From positions 1-60,308 of the forward strand of contig JARKQY010000025.1 of assembly GCA_029974635.1 (NCBI GenBank): a DNA stretch of 60,308 nucleotides. The letters are read 5' to 3'. Positions 14,141-23,475 of this stretch are shown piece after piece; within the stretch, counting starts at the first letter, position 1; each line of letters begins with the position of its first letter. This stretch comes from Bacillota bacterium (GTDB lineage Bacteria; Bacillota; UBA4882; UBA8346). Made by a program: the position numbers and the translations under genes. A model generated the notes under the pieces. That model was not told where the DNA came from, made no database searches, and worked only from the letters and a program-made list of their open reading frames with translations.

Positions 14141-16879
14141 ATGGAAAACCAATTTTTAAAATACGCCCTTTATTACCGGAACACTCTCCAGTGGAGCGTC
14201 ATTCCGCTGAAGCCCAAAAACAAGCTGCCCTTGCTGGTGCCGCCGAATCCGGAAAAGAAGGTTCAAGGCAATTGGCCCACCAGTTGGAGCGAGTATGAAA
14301 ACCGGCTGGCCACCGAGGAAGAGATCCGCGAGTGGTGGTCCAGGTGGCCGGAGGCGAATATCGGGATTGTGACCGGGAAGATCAGCGGAATCGTGGTGTT
14401 GGATATTGACGGCGAAGGGGCTAAAACGTTAGCTCCCTTTGCCGCTGATGAGCCATTGCCGGAAACGGTCAAATCAATCACCCGGAACGGCTATCATTTT
14501 CTTTTCAAACATCCCGGTCTGGAAGTGCGGAATTTTGTCCGCAAAGACCTTAAAGACATGCATTTCCGGGGTGACGGGGGCTATATCGTCGCGCCGCCCA
14601 GCATTCATGAAACCGGCCATGTTTATTCCTGGGAAGTATCGCCGGGTGAAATCGTCCTGGCGCCCATGCCCCGCTTTTTATTAAAACTCTGCCTGGAACG
14701 GAATGTCCTGTTACCGTCCGCCAGCGCCAAGAAAGGAACCCATCCCAAGAAGGTTGACGCTGAAAGTTCGTTGTCCGGTGTCAATCAAGGGCAACGCGAC
14801 GTTTCGATTTTTCAATACGCTTGCAGCCTGCGTTCCCGGAAGATTGAATACGCCGAAGCCAGGCAACTGGTGTTAACCATGGCCGCCAATTGCGCTCCGC
14901 CATTCCCGGAAAGCCAGGCGTTAATCAAGCTGGAACAAGCCTGGAAGTTTGAGCCGGGCAATGTGGAAGATCCGGCCACCCAGCTTGATAAAGCCATCGC
15001 CTTTCTAGAGGCCGTAAAGACCCTGGAAGGGGTTTATTCTCCGGAAGGGATGAATCACCTTGCCCTGCTCCGGACCAACGAACCAAGCCGGTATCCGCTC
15101 ATCAAGCAAGCCTTAAAGAAGAAGTTCGGGAATGAACTAAACCTGAATGAACTTGAAAAAGCGGTCAGCAAACAAATCGCCGAAAACAATAAACTGCGGA
15201 TTGTGGAATCCGGGGAGCCTCCCCCGATGCTTGAGCAAGTATTAAAAAATCTGCCTTTAAAAGAATTGCGGAAGCCCCATTCCTGGAATATCACCGAGAA
15301 TGGGATCTGGCAGGAAACGAAGTATGGTCCGGTCTGCGCCTGTCCGGTCCCGGTGATCATCACCGCCCGGCTCCATAATTTCGAACGGGCGGATTACAAG
15401 ACGGAGATTCAATTTTACCGGGATCGGGAGTGGAAAAAGATAGTCGCCAATAATGCGACGATTTATGATAGCCGGGCCATTATCATGCTGGCCAACAAGG
15501 ATCTACCGGTAAGTTCCAACAGTTCCAAGCATCTGGTCCGGTATCTGGAAGAGTTTCAGCGGGAAAACCTGGAGGTCATTCCGGTGATTAAATCAACCTC
15601 CCATTTGGGCTGGGTAGATAGAAACTTCATTCCCGGCGTGGCCGGTGATATTCAGGTGGATAGTGATGATAATTTCACTTGCGCCGGGTATCATCCTTCC
15701 GGAGATTTAAGCAAGTGGCTGAAGCTGGCGGCGCGGTTGCGGCAATATCCGTTAGCCCGGTTCATTCTTTCCGCCAGTTTCGCCGCCCCGTTGTTAAAAC
15801 TGTTAAGCCAGCGGGTTTATATCATCCACACCTGGGGGCCGACCCGTACCGGGAAGTCGGCCGTTCTCAAATTCGCCCTTTCGGTCTGGGGTGATCCGGA
15901 TGTAACCCTGGCCAATTTCAACGCCACCAAAACCGGCCTGGAGCGGCTAATTGCTTTTTATTGCGATCTGCCCTTGGGGCTGGACGAACGGCAGGTTGTC
16001 GGAGATAAGCAAGGTTTTATCGATTCGCTGATTTATCTTTTGGGGCTGGGCAAAGGCAAAACGCGGGGCGCGAAGTCCGGTGGTTTGCAGGATTTCAATT
16101 ACTGGCGCTCCATCGTGCTGACCAATGGTGAAATGCCGCTCTCCGATTCTTCCTCCTCCGCTGGTATCCGGACCCGCGCCCTGGAGATTTACGGCAAGCC
16201 GATTGAAGATGAGGAACTGGCGGTGGAGGTTCACCAGACCATCCGGGACCATTACGGCATCCTCGGCCCGATCTTCGTGAAAAAAGTGATTGAGGTCCGG
16301 GAAAAGGAGCCGGAAACTTTTTCGGAGAGCTATGACACCATCTTTAAATATTTCACCAAGAAATGGCCGGATCGGATTTCTAGCTACATTTCCGCCGTGT
16401 CCATCGTCATTTTGGCGGATATCCTTTCGAGCGAATGGATTTTTGGGGTCGGTGAGGAGTTGGCCACGGAGCAGGCGTTTCAATTGGGTGATGAGATTTT
16501 AAAATCCCTGGAGTCGGTGAAAGAGATTGACGACGCTACCCGGTCCTATCAGTTCTTCATGTCCTGGTTCGCTTCCAATTACGAACATTTCGCGGATTAT
16601 GATTACACCGTCGAGCGGTTCGGGTTTCAACAGGCCGGGGCGATCTTCGTGTATCCGCATATCTTTGAAAAGTTCATGGCCGAGGCCGGGTTCAATCCCC
16701 AGCGGGTTTTAAAGGACTGGGCGGAGCAGGGATGGATCGAGACCGAGACCTGGGGAAAGGAGCGGAAAAAACGGCTGAAGGTCAAAAGAAAAGACCCGAA
16801 GACCAATGTTTATATTTATTTCGTGGTGGTCAACCGGGTGGATATCCCGGATGGCAAAAATGATAAGGAGGGAGAATGA
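14141..16879 (+). CDS. Primase-polymerase / DUF927-type helicase fusion
   Basis: 912 aa. N-terminal bifunctional primase-polymerase domain (residues about 15-190): ANIGIVTGKISGIVVLDIDGEG carries the metal-binding DxD near residue 86, and HFLFKHPGL and RGDGGYIVAPPS follow. From about 380 on is a DUF927-like P-loop helicase, with Walker A GPTRTGKSA near residue 566 and DERQVVG after it. It would prime and unwind phage DNA. Its stop overlaps the following gene. Confidence 0.9.
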   Translation: MENQFLKYALYYRNTLQWSVIPLKPKNKLPLLVPPNPEKKVQGNWPTSWSEYENRLATEEEIREWWSRWPEANIGIVTGKISGIVVLDIDGEGAKTLAPFAADEPLPETVKSITRNGYHFLFKHPGLEVRNFVRKDLKDMHFRGDGGYIVAPPSIHETGHVYSWEVSPGEIVLAPMPRFLLKLCLERNVLLPSASAKKGTHPKKVDAESSLSGVNQGQRDVSIFQYACSLRSRKIEYAEARQLVLTMAANCAPPFPESQALIKLEQAWKFEPGNVEDPATQLDKAIAFLEAVKTLEGVYSPEGMNHLALLRTNEPSRYPLIKQALKKKFGNELNLNELEKAVSKQIAENNKLRIVESGEPPPMLEQVLKNLPLKELRKPHSWNITENGIWQETKYGPVCACPVPVIITARLHNFERADYKTEIQFYRDREWKKIVANNATIYDSRAIIMLANKDLPVSSNSSKHLVRYLEEFQRENLEVIPVIKSTSHLGWVDRNFIPGVAGDIQVDSDDNFTCAGYHPSGDLSKWLKLAARLRQYPLARFILSASFAAPLLKLLSQRVYIIHTWGPTRTGKSAVLKFALSVWGDPDVTLANFNATKTGLERLIAFYCDLPLGLDERQVVGDKQGFIDSLIYLLGLGKGKTRGAKSGGLQDFNYWRSIVLTNGEMPLSDSSSSAGIRTRALEIYGKPIEDEELAVEVHQTIRDHYGILGPIFVKKVIEVREKEPETFSESYDTIFKYFTKKWPDRISSYISAVSIVILADILSSEWIFGVGEELATEQAFQLGDEILKSLESVKEIDDATRSYQFFMSWFASNYEHFADYDYTVERFGFQQAGAIFVYPHIFEKFMAEAGFNPQRVLKDWAEQGWIETETWGKERKKRLKVKRKDPKTNVYIYFVVVNRVDIPDGKNDKEGE

Positions 16880-17358
16880 TGAATATCAAGGATTCCATTG
16901 AAAGACAGATTGCCAAAGAGTCCGGCAAACAGCCGGAAACTATGACGATTGATGACTTCCGGTGTGAACGTACCAAGACTTATGTCCGGCATTTCGATCC
17001 CAGATGGGATGATATCGCCGATGATTCCCGCTATTGGGAGCCGGTGTTGCGGGCGGCGCATAAAAAAGATCCGGAGTTGGCCGCCGGGTTGTTGTTTATC
17101 CGGGCTATCGGTGCGCAGATTAAATATGAGCAGTTCAAAGTGAAAAATGAAGCCACCGGCCAGCTTGAACTGAAACGGATTTTAGTGATTCGCCCGGTGA
17201 TTGACGAAAGGGGTTTGGTGGGTTGGGAGAGCAAGGAGCAATATGAGGCATTCCGGGATAAGCATTTAAAGCCCTATAGTTCGATCATCCGGCAGATGTT
17301 GGATATCCTGGGGAACCCGGAGCAGTTTCAGAAAGTGCAGGAGCTGCAAAATGGCTAA
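16879..17358 (+). CDS. Early phage protein, unknown
   Basis: 159 aa if ATG 16879 is used; GGAGGGAG ends 4 nt before it. An ATG at 16876 is closer to the Shine-Dalgarno. Contains FRCERTKTYVRHFDPRWDD and PELAAGLLFIRAIGAQIKYEQ. No family recognised. It overlaps the primase stop and the VRR-NUC start and so is coupled to both. Confidence 0.6.
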   Translation: MNIKDSIERQIAKESGKQPETMTIDDFRCERTKTYVRHFDPRWDDIADDSRYWEPVLRAAHKKDPELAAGLLFIRAIGAQIKYEQFKVKNEATGQLELKRILVIRPVIDERGLVGWESKEQYEAFRDKHLKPYSSIIRQMLDILGNPEQFQKVQELQNG

Positions 17359-17833
17359 GGCGAAGCAGATCACGGTGGCCGGGCCGGATGGCGAGCCAGT
17401 CCAAATTGAGTTGCTTAAAAATCCGAATCCGAAAAAGAAAAAGCACCGACCGAAAGAGTCAAGTGTGGTTCCCAGTATTCTGGAATATCTCAACAGTTTG
17501 CCGGGGGTGAAGGCCAAAAAACGGCATCAGAATAAATACCAGCGGAACCAACCGGATATTGACATGTGCGCCAGGGTTTTGGTTCCGGGGTATATGACGG
17601 ATAAGCAGGTTTTGGTTGGCGGAAATATTGCTGATAGCTTTGATATGGAGATTGCGATTGCCTATAAATTTGAGGTGAAAAAACCAGGGGAAGAATCTAC
17701 TCCGGCCCAGGTTGTGGCGCAGGAGGAATGGAAAGCTGTTGGGGTAAGGGTTTATGTGGTTTATTCGAAAGAGGATGTGAGAAAGATAATGATTGAAGAC
17801 GGGTTTGACTTAAAAAACAAACCCTCATTTTGA
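17351..17833 (+). CDS. VRR-NUC domain nuclease
   Basis: 160 aa. After a basic N-terminus, KKHRPKESSVVPSILEYLNSL leads into the nuclease core: RNQPDID, FEVKKPGEESTPAQ (the E-x-K of the PD-(D/E)XK fold) and QEEWKAVGVRVYVVYS. Stand-alone VRR-NUC proteins in phages act on branched DNA, for example as Holliday-junction resolvases. It is the last gene of the replication operon; convergent genes follow. Confidence 0.85.
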   Translation: MAKAKQITVAGPDGEPVQIELLKNPNPKKKKHRPKESSVVPSILEYLNSLPGVKAKKRHQNKYQRNQPDIDMCARVLVPGYMTDKQVLVGGNIADSFDMEIAIAYKFEVKKPGEESTPAQVVAQEEWKAVGVRVYVVYSKEDVRKIMIEDGFDLKNKPSF

Positions 17834-18055
17834 GAGTTTTTTATTTATTTTCTTCCATGTTTCTTCATCAATCATGCTATTTAGATCATCTTGACCGATT
17901 AAATTTAACTTTCCGGAATTATTGAAGCGGCCACCATACCAACCATTGCGAACACATTTTGGACAAATCGCTTCCACTTCTTCTTCGGAGTGAGGAACAG
18001 ATTTATTATTAGTTCGGCCACAGATCATACAATTGTATTGAGACACCTTCATCAC
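17825..18055 (-). CDS. Small double-CxxC zinc-ribbon protein
   Basis: 76 aa. YNCMICGRTNN and AICPKCVRNGW give two CxxC pairs about 25 residues apart, a treble-clef or ribbon-type zinc site. The 3' end overlaps the VRR-NUC gene on the opposite strand by 9 nt. Function unknown; it starts a leftward accessory block (18.7-17.8 kb). Confidence 0.65.
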   Translation of the reverse strand: MMKVSQYNCMICGRTNNKSVPHSEEEVEAICPKCVRNGWYGGRFNNSGKLNLIGQDDLNSMIDEETWKKINKKLSK

Positions 18056-18073
18056 TCCTGAATAATAAAGGAT

Positions 18074-18460
18074 TTAACGTTTTCGCATCCGAATCCGGTT
18101 ATTATCAATTATAATAAGCGCTCCGCTGATTTCAGAATCAGGAGTGCAATCCAAAAGCCGGTTTAAAGCTTTTTTAGTCTCTTCGATAGTGGTCGGCCAG
18201 ATTCGCAGACGAATCACGCCATGAAATTTGCCTGTCGGACAAAAGCGCAGATCGGCAAAATCTTCATCAAAGGTAATTACAATGGCTTCTTGCGTATTAG
18301 CCCAAGCAAAAATTTCGGCGTCGGTTTTCGTGGCGAATCCGATTTCCGAGACATGCCATATTTGCCAATCGGTTCGGACGGTACGTAGCCAGGCGGCCAC
18401 CGCTAGGGGCACGTTTTGGTCGAGCAATATTTTAAGAGGCTGTTTATCCAAAGCTGACAA
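18074..18460 (-). CDS. DUF5615 PIN-like toxin
   Basis: 128 aa. LKILLDQNVP at the N-terminus, FATKTDAEIFAWA and VITFDEDFADL carry the acidic residues of the PIN-like DUF5615 fold, which is predicted to cut RNA. It overlaps the upstream DUF433 gene by 17 nt, the standard antitoxin-toxin order. It is likely a prophage stability or defence module. Confidence 0.85.
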   Translation of the reverse strand: MSALDKQPLKILLDQNVPLAVAAWLRTVRTDWQIWHVSEIGFATKTDAEIFAWANTQEAIVITFDEDFADLRFCPTGKFHGVIRLRIWPTTIEETKKALNRLLDCTPDSEISGALIIIDNNRIRMRKR

Positions 18461-18662
18461 CCTGCTCTTCGTCGATTACTTTAGCGGCATATTCCAAAGC
18501 AGCCTGAACATCTTCCGAGGTCAGCTCCTGGTAAGATTCAAGAATCTTGGTCATGGAATAACCTCCGGCCATCATGCCTAAAATATTCCGCACCATGATC
18601 CGGGTGCCGGTAATTACAGGTTTGCCGTTGCAGATCTGAGGATCAGCGGTAATACGGTCCAT
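18444..18662 (-). CDS. DUF433 antitoxin
   Basis: 72 aa. DRITADPQICNGKPVITGTRI and the helical GYSMTKILESYQELTSEDVQAAL are hallmarks of DUF433, a winged-helix antitoxin paired with DUF5615 toxins. It is first in the pair and probably autoregulates through the palindrome at 18703-18715. Confidence 0.85.
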   Translation of the reverse strand: MDRITADPQICNGKPVITGTRIMVRNILGMMAGGYSMTKILESYQELTSEDVQAALEYAAKVIDEEQVVSFG

Positions 18663-18696
18663 GAAATATCCCCCTTTAAAGCCTTATTTCATTTAT

Positions 18697-18715
18697 ATTA
18701 TACCCTAAGATAGGG
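18697..18715 (-). promoter_or_regulatory. Toxin-antitoxin promoter and operator
   Basis: On the minus strand the palindrome CCCTA-TCT-TAGGG (18715-18703) abuts a perfect TATAAT -10 (18702-18697), placing a repressor site in the spacer. This is typical of autoregulated toxin-antitoxin operons. Confidence 0.6.
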
Positions 18716-18780
18716 AAATTAGATAGAAATCGGCGAACTTTAGACGGTTTGACTATAAAAAGTTTCTTAATCTCCCCATC

Positions 18781-19002
18781 CTATTTTTTATTCTTATTCT
18801 CCGGAATATGAGCTAAAAGCTCACCCGGTTGACAATCAAAAACATCACAGAGTTTATCTAAATGCTCAATCTCCAATCGCCTGGTTGTTTCATGGTATAA
18901 TGCGGATACTGTCCCAGGCCGGATTCCGGTTTTTTCGGATAATTCTTTTTGGGTCATTTTATGCTTTCCGAGTAAATCCGAAACCTTTATTTTGATTGCC
19001 AT
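18781..19002 (-). CDS. Small XRE-family regulator
   Basis: 73 aa, mostly helix-turn-helix: KHKMTQKELSEKTGIRPGTVSALYHE, then a short LDKLCDVFDCQPGELLAHI tail as in YozG/Cro-type regulators. Start 19002 is preferred over 19008 because GGAGGG is spaced correctly. It faces RadC across a region with a perfect inverted repeat (19087-19106) that could be its operator. Confidence 0.8.
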   Translation of the reverse strand: MAIKIKVSDLLGKHKMTQKELSEKTGIRPGTVSALYHETTRRLEIEHLDKLCDVFDCQPGELLAHIPENKNKK

Positions 19003-19079
19003 AAACATCCCTCCAACAGTATTATAACACTTAAAGTAATTTTTCTGAAGTAATTAATAAAACAATTACATTTATCGTA

Positions 19080-19108
19080 TTGAAAATATACTATAGAAGT
19101 AGTATAAT
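19080..19108 (+). promoter_or_regulatory. Strong promoter with palindromic operator before RadC
   Basis: TTGAAA (19080-19085), 17 nt and TATAAT (19103-19108). The spacer and -10 contain TATACTA-TAGAAG-TAGTATA (19087-19106), a perfect 7-bp inverted repeat, a likely target of the divergently encoded XRE regulator. Confidence 0.75.
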
Positions 19109-19143
19109 ATACGATATAAGACATTAGAATAAAGGTGATCACA

Positions 19144-19599
19144 ATGCCGATAAACAGTATCAACATTTACACCCTGAAACAAGTCCGCGCTAAGCGCCGT
19201 CGCTATGACCTCGAAGGCTGCCGGATAACTTGCCCTTTAGCCTGCTATACGACCCTCCAATTCATCCTCGACCTCAAATCCGAACCGGTGGAGAAATTCG
19301 GAATTATCGCCCTGAATACCAAAAGGGATATTAACGGAGTCCATATTATCTGTATCGGTTCTCTCAATCATACCATTATACAACCCAGGGAAGTTTTCAT
19401 GGCGGCGATGATGAATAACGCCAGCGCGATCATCGCGTTCCACAACCACCCCAGTGGCGATCCGTCCCCGTCAAATGATGATATTCAGCTTACCCAAAGA
19501 TTGAAAGAAGCCGGGAACATACTCGGTATCCCATTAATCGACCATATGATCACCGGGAATGAGAAATATATCAGTCTAAGAGAAATCGGTAAATTTTAG
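19144..19599 (+). CDS. radC: RadC-like JAB-domain protein
   Basis: 151 aa from ATG 19144 (AAAGGTGATC upstream). The C-terminal half is the JAB/MPN fold of RadC, with the metal site motif IIAFHNHPSGDPSPSNDD; the N-terminal helix-hairpin-helix domain of chromosomal RadC is absent. Such short RadC forms are common on phages and plasmids, and their biochemical role remains unclear. Confidence 0.88.
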   Translation: MPINSINIYTLKQVRAKRRRYDLEGCRITCPLACYTTLQFILDLKSEPVEKFGIIALNTKRDINGVHIICIGSLNHTIIQPREVFMAAMMNNASAIIAFHNHPSGDPSPSNDDIQLTQRLKEAGNILGIPLIDHMITGNEKYISLREIGKF

Positions 19600-19622
19600 G
19601 TTTAACTTTAGGAGGTCTTATC

Positions 19623-19931
19623 ATGCTCAATACTGACAGTCGAGGTATTCAAAAATTCATTCTTGACCGGTTGGTCACAATTCATGATGAAATCCTGATC
19701 CATGACCCGGAATTCCGGGAACTTGGAGAGAAACCGGGCGAAATTTTGAAGCGGCTCTGCGCCAAGCTCCCCCCGGAAGATAGCCAATTGCTGGATGAAT
19801 ATGACTGTGGCCGGATGAGCCAGATGAACCGCCAGGATGAAGTTATTTATAGCCAGGCGCTAATGGATGGAATGCTCTTTGGCTACTGGGTCGCCCGGGT
19901 GAGCCTGGGTTTGGAAAAGATCATCGTCTAA
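19623..19931 (+). CDS. Small helical protein of plasmid/phage type
   Basis: 102 aa, all-helical: FILDRLVTIHDEILIHDPEF, AKLPPEDSQLLDEYDCGRMSQMNRQ, and a C-terminal LMDGMLFGYWVARVSLGLE. The pattern resembles small accessory proteins often found next to RadC. GGAGG (19612-19616) precedes ATG 19623. Function unknown. Confidence 0.55.
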   Translation: MLNTDSRGIQKFILDRLVTIHDEILIHDPEFRELGEKPGEILKRLCAKLPPEDSQLLDEYDCGRMSQMNRQDEVIYSQALMDGMLFGYWVARVSLGLEKIIV

Positions 19932-19948
19932 AAAGGAGGTTCTTCCCT

Positions 19949-20269
19949 ATGGCCGACTTTGAATTTGAGATTACTGAATCCGATGAGATGGTTGATTTGG
20001 ACGAGTATATTAATTATCTGATCATTGAACGCTGTAATGAAATCTATTATAAGATTATCAGTAACAATGCCGAATATCAAGATCTCCAAGCACAGATTAA
20101 GAGTTGTTTTCAAGAACTGCTCAAGGTATTGCCGGAGCTGGCCCAAAAAGAAATTATTAATGAAAGATTATCGGTTATTATCGGGACACTGGAAATGTTA
20201 CTTCCCAGGCTTACATATAAACAAATATTAAAAGATGGGTTGAGGTTAAAAGCCTGGATGGGAATGTAA
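19949..20269 (+). CDS. Small acidic helical protein
   Basis: 106 aa. Acidic N-terminus, then helices resembling those of the 19623 protein (CNEIYYKIISNNAEYQDLQ; NERLSVIIGTLEMLLPRL), suggesting a distant tandem paralogue. AAAGGAGG before ATG 19949. Unknown function; last clear gene of the left phage arm on this strand. Confidence 0.5.
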   Translation: MADFEFEITESDEMVDLDEYINYLIIERCNEIYYKIISNNAEYQDLQAQIKSCFQELLKVLPELAQKEIINERLSVIIGTLEMLLPRLTYKQILKDGLRLKAWMGM

Positions 20270-20301
20270 CAAATTTGGCTGAAATAGATTAGTAAATAGG
20301 T

Positions 20302-20643
20302 TCAATTATCAGCTTCCATTTCCTCCATTACTGCCGGGCGAAGGAGAACCCTATTTTGTGCAATCGGGACATCAATTAACATTTGGATGTCGCATGGAAA
20401 GAATGCCTCTATAACTTTATCAATTGCGGCAGTTACCCCGGTATTTGGTTCGGGTTTAGTGGTTTCGTATTCCCGGAGTGCTTTAAGAATCCTTGTAATC
20501 TCCGGAAAAGTCATAATAACTTCTACACTGCCGGAATTATCTTGAAAATTCATAGCAACTGCAGAACCGAATGATTTAAGTACAATGGGATCACTCTTCA
20601 ACCGTAATATTTTGGCAGCACACATTTTTATACCTTCTTTCAT
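20302..20643 (-). CDS. Hypothetical protein
   Basis: 113 aa from a start with GAAAGAAGG upstream. Contains VEVIMTFPEITRILKALREYETTKPEPN. I recognise no domain. It lies at the border between the phage arm and the host-type segment. Confidence 0.45.
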   Translation of the reverse strand: MKEGIKMCAAKILRLKSDPIVLKSFGSAVAMNFQDNSGSVEVIMTFPEITRILKALREYETTKPEPNTGVTAAIDKVIEAFFPCDIQMLIDVPIAQNRVLLRPAVMEEMEADN

Positions 20644-20692
20644 TAAGAGGTTTTGAATTATTAATTCGAGTTGCTTTCAAGAACTCCTCCAG

Positions 20693-21115
20693 TTGCTTGC
20701 AGGGCCAACTGAAAGAATCGTGACTGAAAATATCCTGATCAAAGCCATGGGAAAAGAATGGTATCAAACCAAATTTATCCCCAGAATCAGCCCGGTTACG
20801 TTAATCGCGTTACTATTTACCATTGTGGTGATGTTTAGTTTGAAAGGCGATTTGATTGTCCGGATTCCTATGGATGTTGTCCGGATCGCGGTGCCTCTCT
20901 TGATTTACTTCACCGTAATATTTTTGGTAAGCTTCTGGATGAGTAAGAAAATCGGAGCCAATTACCGGCAGACCACGACTCTATCCTTTACCGCCGCCAG
21001 TAATAACTTTGAACTGGCGATTGCAGTGGCGATGGCGGTGTTCGGATTGAACTCCGGAGCGGCGTTCGCGGCGGTAATCGGCCCATTGGTCGAGGTGCAA
21101 TGCCAGTTTGAATAA
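20693..21115 (+). pseudogene. Fragment of ACR3-type arsenite efflux permease
   Basis: The reading frame has no proper 5' end and stops early. [30 protein letters not shown] and [21 protein letters not shown] match the C-terminal third of ACR3 transporters. The family's conserved GPLVEV is followed directly by an aberrant tail and stop instead of the last membrane segment. Only about one third of the gene remains, so it is a remnant at the edge of the host-type block. Confidence 0.85.
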
Positions 21116-21337
21116 AATTTCTTTAATTTTTCAACTCTATTAAAATTAACAAAAAACTTGAATGTCAAAGATAGTAGTGTATAATTAAACTTAAGAAAAG
21201 GCGACATATTAATACGATGCAAGGGATATCCGTGATGAAACCGGTATTTCTACCGGTTTGTTTTATTTTTATCGGAACAAATCTGTCATCATTCAATGGT
21301 TCCTAAGAAAGTCAAATATACCATGGAGGATATGGCG

Positions 21338-21705
21338 ATGGCTAGAACTAAAGAAGAACAAAATTTTTATAATAAACTGCTTGTTACACAGGCGATCAAC
21401 TACCAAAAACTGGGTTATACCGATATCAAGGTAAACCGCAGCAATTATATTCATGGGCATCCCAGTAAAGTTGGCGGTTTCACCCCTGATTTATCGGCTG
21501 TTTTAGAGGATGCAATAACATTATGTGAGGTAGTAACGATGATTCGATGAATGAAACACAGAAGGTTGAAAAGTGGAGGGTGTTAAGTAGAAGCGGTTAT
21601 AACTTCCACATCATAACTTTCAGAGAGTGTTTAAATGAGGTTAAAGAATTTACGAAGAATAATGGTATTAATGTTGATAAATATTGGTACAGTAAAAATA
21701 GTTAA
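21338..21705 (+). pseudogene. Frameshifted paralogue of the 27904 nuclease-like protein
   Basis: GGAGG (21325-21329) and ATG 21338 open LLVTQAINYQKLGYTDIKVNRS, then FTPDLSAVLEDAITLCEVVT. A one-base lesion near 21535-21540 shifts the frame to a stop at 21548. The alternate frame continues NETQKVEKWRVLSRSGYNFH to FTKNNGINVDKYWYSKN and TAA 21703. The intact homologue is at 27904 on the opposite strand. Confidence 0.75.
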
Positions 21706-21837
21706 GATACTGCCAATGAGCGAATTTCTTATTTATTAACCAGCCGGGCTCTTGAAGAAGTGTGAAAAATTCGTCTTCCAGGGTTCCCGGTATTAAGTGG
21801 TTTAAATGTCATAATAGTAAAAATGGAGGAAATAACG

Positions 21838-22926
21838 ATGCAATTTAATCCTATCAAAAGTTTTAATATTGGAGATTTAACCGCCAAGCTGCCGATAATC
21901 CAGGGAGGAATGGGGGTCGGAGTTTCTCTTTCCGGTTTGGCTTCTGCCGTGGCTAACGAAGGTGGGATCGGTGTCATCGCTACAGCCGGTATCGGGTTGC
22001 TGGACCCTGACTTTGCCGGAGATTTTTTAGCGGCCAACATTAGAACACTGAAAAAAGAGATTAAAAAAGCCCGTGAACTGACCAATGGAATCATAGGCGT
22101 CAATATCATGACCGCTTTGTCAAACTTTGCCGATATGGCGCGGACTGCAATTGAGGAAGGCGCCGATGTCATTTTTTCCGGCGCCGGACTTCCGCTTAAT
22201 CTGCCGCAGTTTCTGGAGGGGACTAAAAAGACCAAACTGGTTCCGATTGTATCCTCGGCGCGGGCGGCCGGGATTATTTTTAAAAAGTGGATTGAAAAGT
22301 ATAACTATGTTCCGGATGCCGTTGTGGTCGAAGGACCGTTGGCAGGCGGGCATTTGGGATTTAAAGCGGACCAGATTGGCAGCCCCGATTATTCGCTGGA
22401 AAATTTGATCCCCCAAGTGGTAACCGAAGTAGGTACGTATGAAGCTCAATATCAAAGGCCGATCCCGGTGATTGCCGCCGGAGGTATCTATACCGGCGCG
22501 GATATTAATAAATTTTTACAACTGGGCGCCGCCGGAGTGCAGATGGCGACCCGTTTCGTTACTACGGATGAATGTGATGCGGCTATTGAGTTCAAGAGGG
22601 CTTTTCTCGGTATAAAACAAGAAGACCTGGTAATTATAAAAAGTCCGGTCGGCTTATTGGGAAGAGCCATTAAAAACCAATTTATCGCCGATGTCGCCGC
22701 CGGTAAAAAGAAACCGTTTCACTGCCCTTATCACTGCATCACCTCTTGCGATTATAAAAACAGTCCCTACTGTATCGCGCTGGCCTTAATCAACGCCTGC
22801 CGGGGAAAGTTAAAACAGGGATTTGTTTTTTCGGGAGCCAATGGCTATCGCACTACGGGAATTGTTTCGGTAAGGAATTTGATCAATTCGTTAATGGATG
22901 AATATTTCTGCGCTGCCGGGGTTTGA
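21838..22926 (+). CDS. Nitronate monooxygenase (2-nitropropane dioxygenase family)
   Basis: 362 aa TIM-barrel FMN enzyme. LPIIQGGMGVGVS at the N-terminus, GVNIMTALSNFADMARTA, FSGAGLPLNLP, VVVEGPLAGGHLGF with the catalytic-region His, and IAAGGIYTGADI and GAAGVQMATRF binding the FMN phosphate. The C-terminal cysteine-rich part (CPYHCITSCDYKNSPYC) is seen in clostridial forms. Oxidises alkyl nitronates; FabK is a relative. Start 21838 is chosen because GGAGG (21825) precedes it. Confidence 0.9.
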   Translation: MQFNPIKSFNIGDLTAKLPIIQGGMGVGVSLSGLASAVANEGGIGVIATAGIGLLDPDFAGDFLAANIRTLKKEIKKARELTNGIIGVNIMTALSNFADMARTAIEEGADVIFSGAGLPLNLPQFLEGTKKTKLVPIVSSARAAGIIFKKWIEKYNYVPDAVVVEGPLAGGHLGFKADQIGSPDYSLENLIPQVVTEVGTYEAQYQRPIPVIAAGGIYTGADINKFLQLGAAGVQMATRFVTTDECDAAIEFKRAFLGIKQEDLVIIKSPVGLLGRAIKNQFIADVAAGKKKPFHCPYHCITSCDYKNSPYCIALALINACRGKLKQGFVFSGANGYRTTGIVSVRNLINSLMDEYFCAAGV

Positions 22927-23010
22927 TAAACTGGAAATATGCTGGATTTTTTATTTCCCTGGACAAAACAAGGCTAGCAGCTTACTATCTACTTGATTTA
23001 TACCATATTT

Positions 23011-23475
23011 TCAAGGTTTATTTGACATGGAAGCCTTTTGGTCCAATCTTCTGATTACTTCCGCCTGAATAATCCCATAAGCCGATGAAGTCACAAAAAA
23101 CGAAATCACTGTCGGAACGGAACGATGTCCGAACTCCGGGATTTTAAAAATAATAAAGACCGCATAAATGAAAAACCAGCATAAAATGCCGTAAAGCCAG
23201 CCTTTAAACCAAAGATGTTTACTGTTAATCAAAGTTACTAAAAAAGCGAATAAAATACTTAGGAACCCTGTGAAAACCACCTGGGCGATTAAGGCGATGA
23301 TGATTTCCGCCATACTGGTGGCTTTATTTCCGTAAAGCAGTACCGCCGACCAGTCGAAATACCGGCAATCTTCACAATGGTTGTTAAAATGAACATAGAT
23401 CAGATTTAATATATTCATTGCGGTCCCACCGGCCAAACCGGCGATGAAACCTCGGGTTAATCGGTCTTCAAGCAT
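23011..23475 (-). CDS. Small membrane protein, four predicted TM segments
   Basis: 154 aa. Hydrophobic stretches near residues 8-26, 58-82, 92-112 and 122-140; a CEDC motif near residue 35 lies in the first extracellular loop. The size and the opening GFIAGLAGGTAMNILNLI resemble uncharacterised spore-former membrane proteins of the YqhR type. It lies downstream of gerC on the same strand and may be co-expressed. Confidence 0.6.
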   Translation of the reverse strand: MLEDRLTRGFIAGLAGGTAMNILNLIYVHFNNHCEDCRYFDWSAVLLYGNKATSMAEIIIALIAQVVFTGFLSILFAFLVTLINSKHLWFKGWLYGILCWFFIYAVFIIFKIPEFGHRSVPTVISFFVTSSAYGIIQAEVIRRLDQKASMSNKP

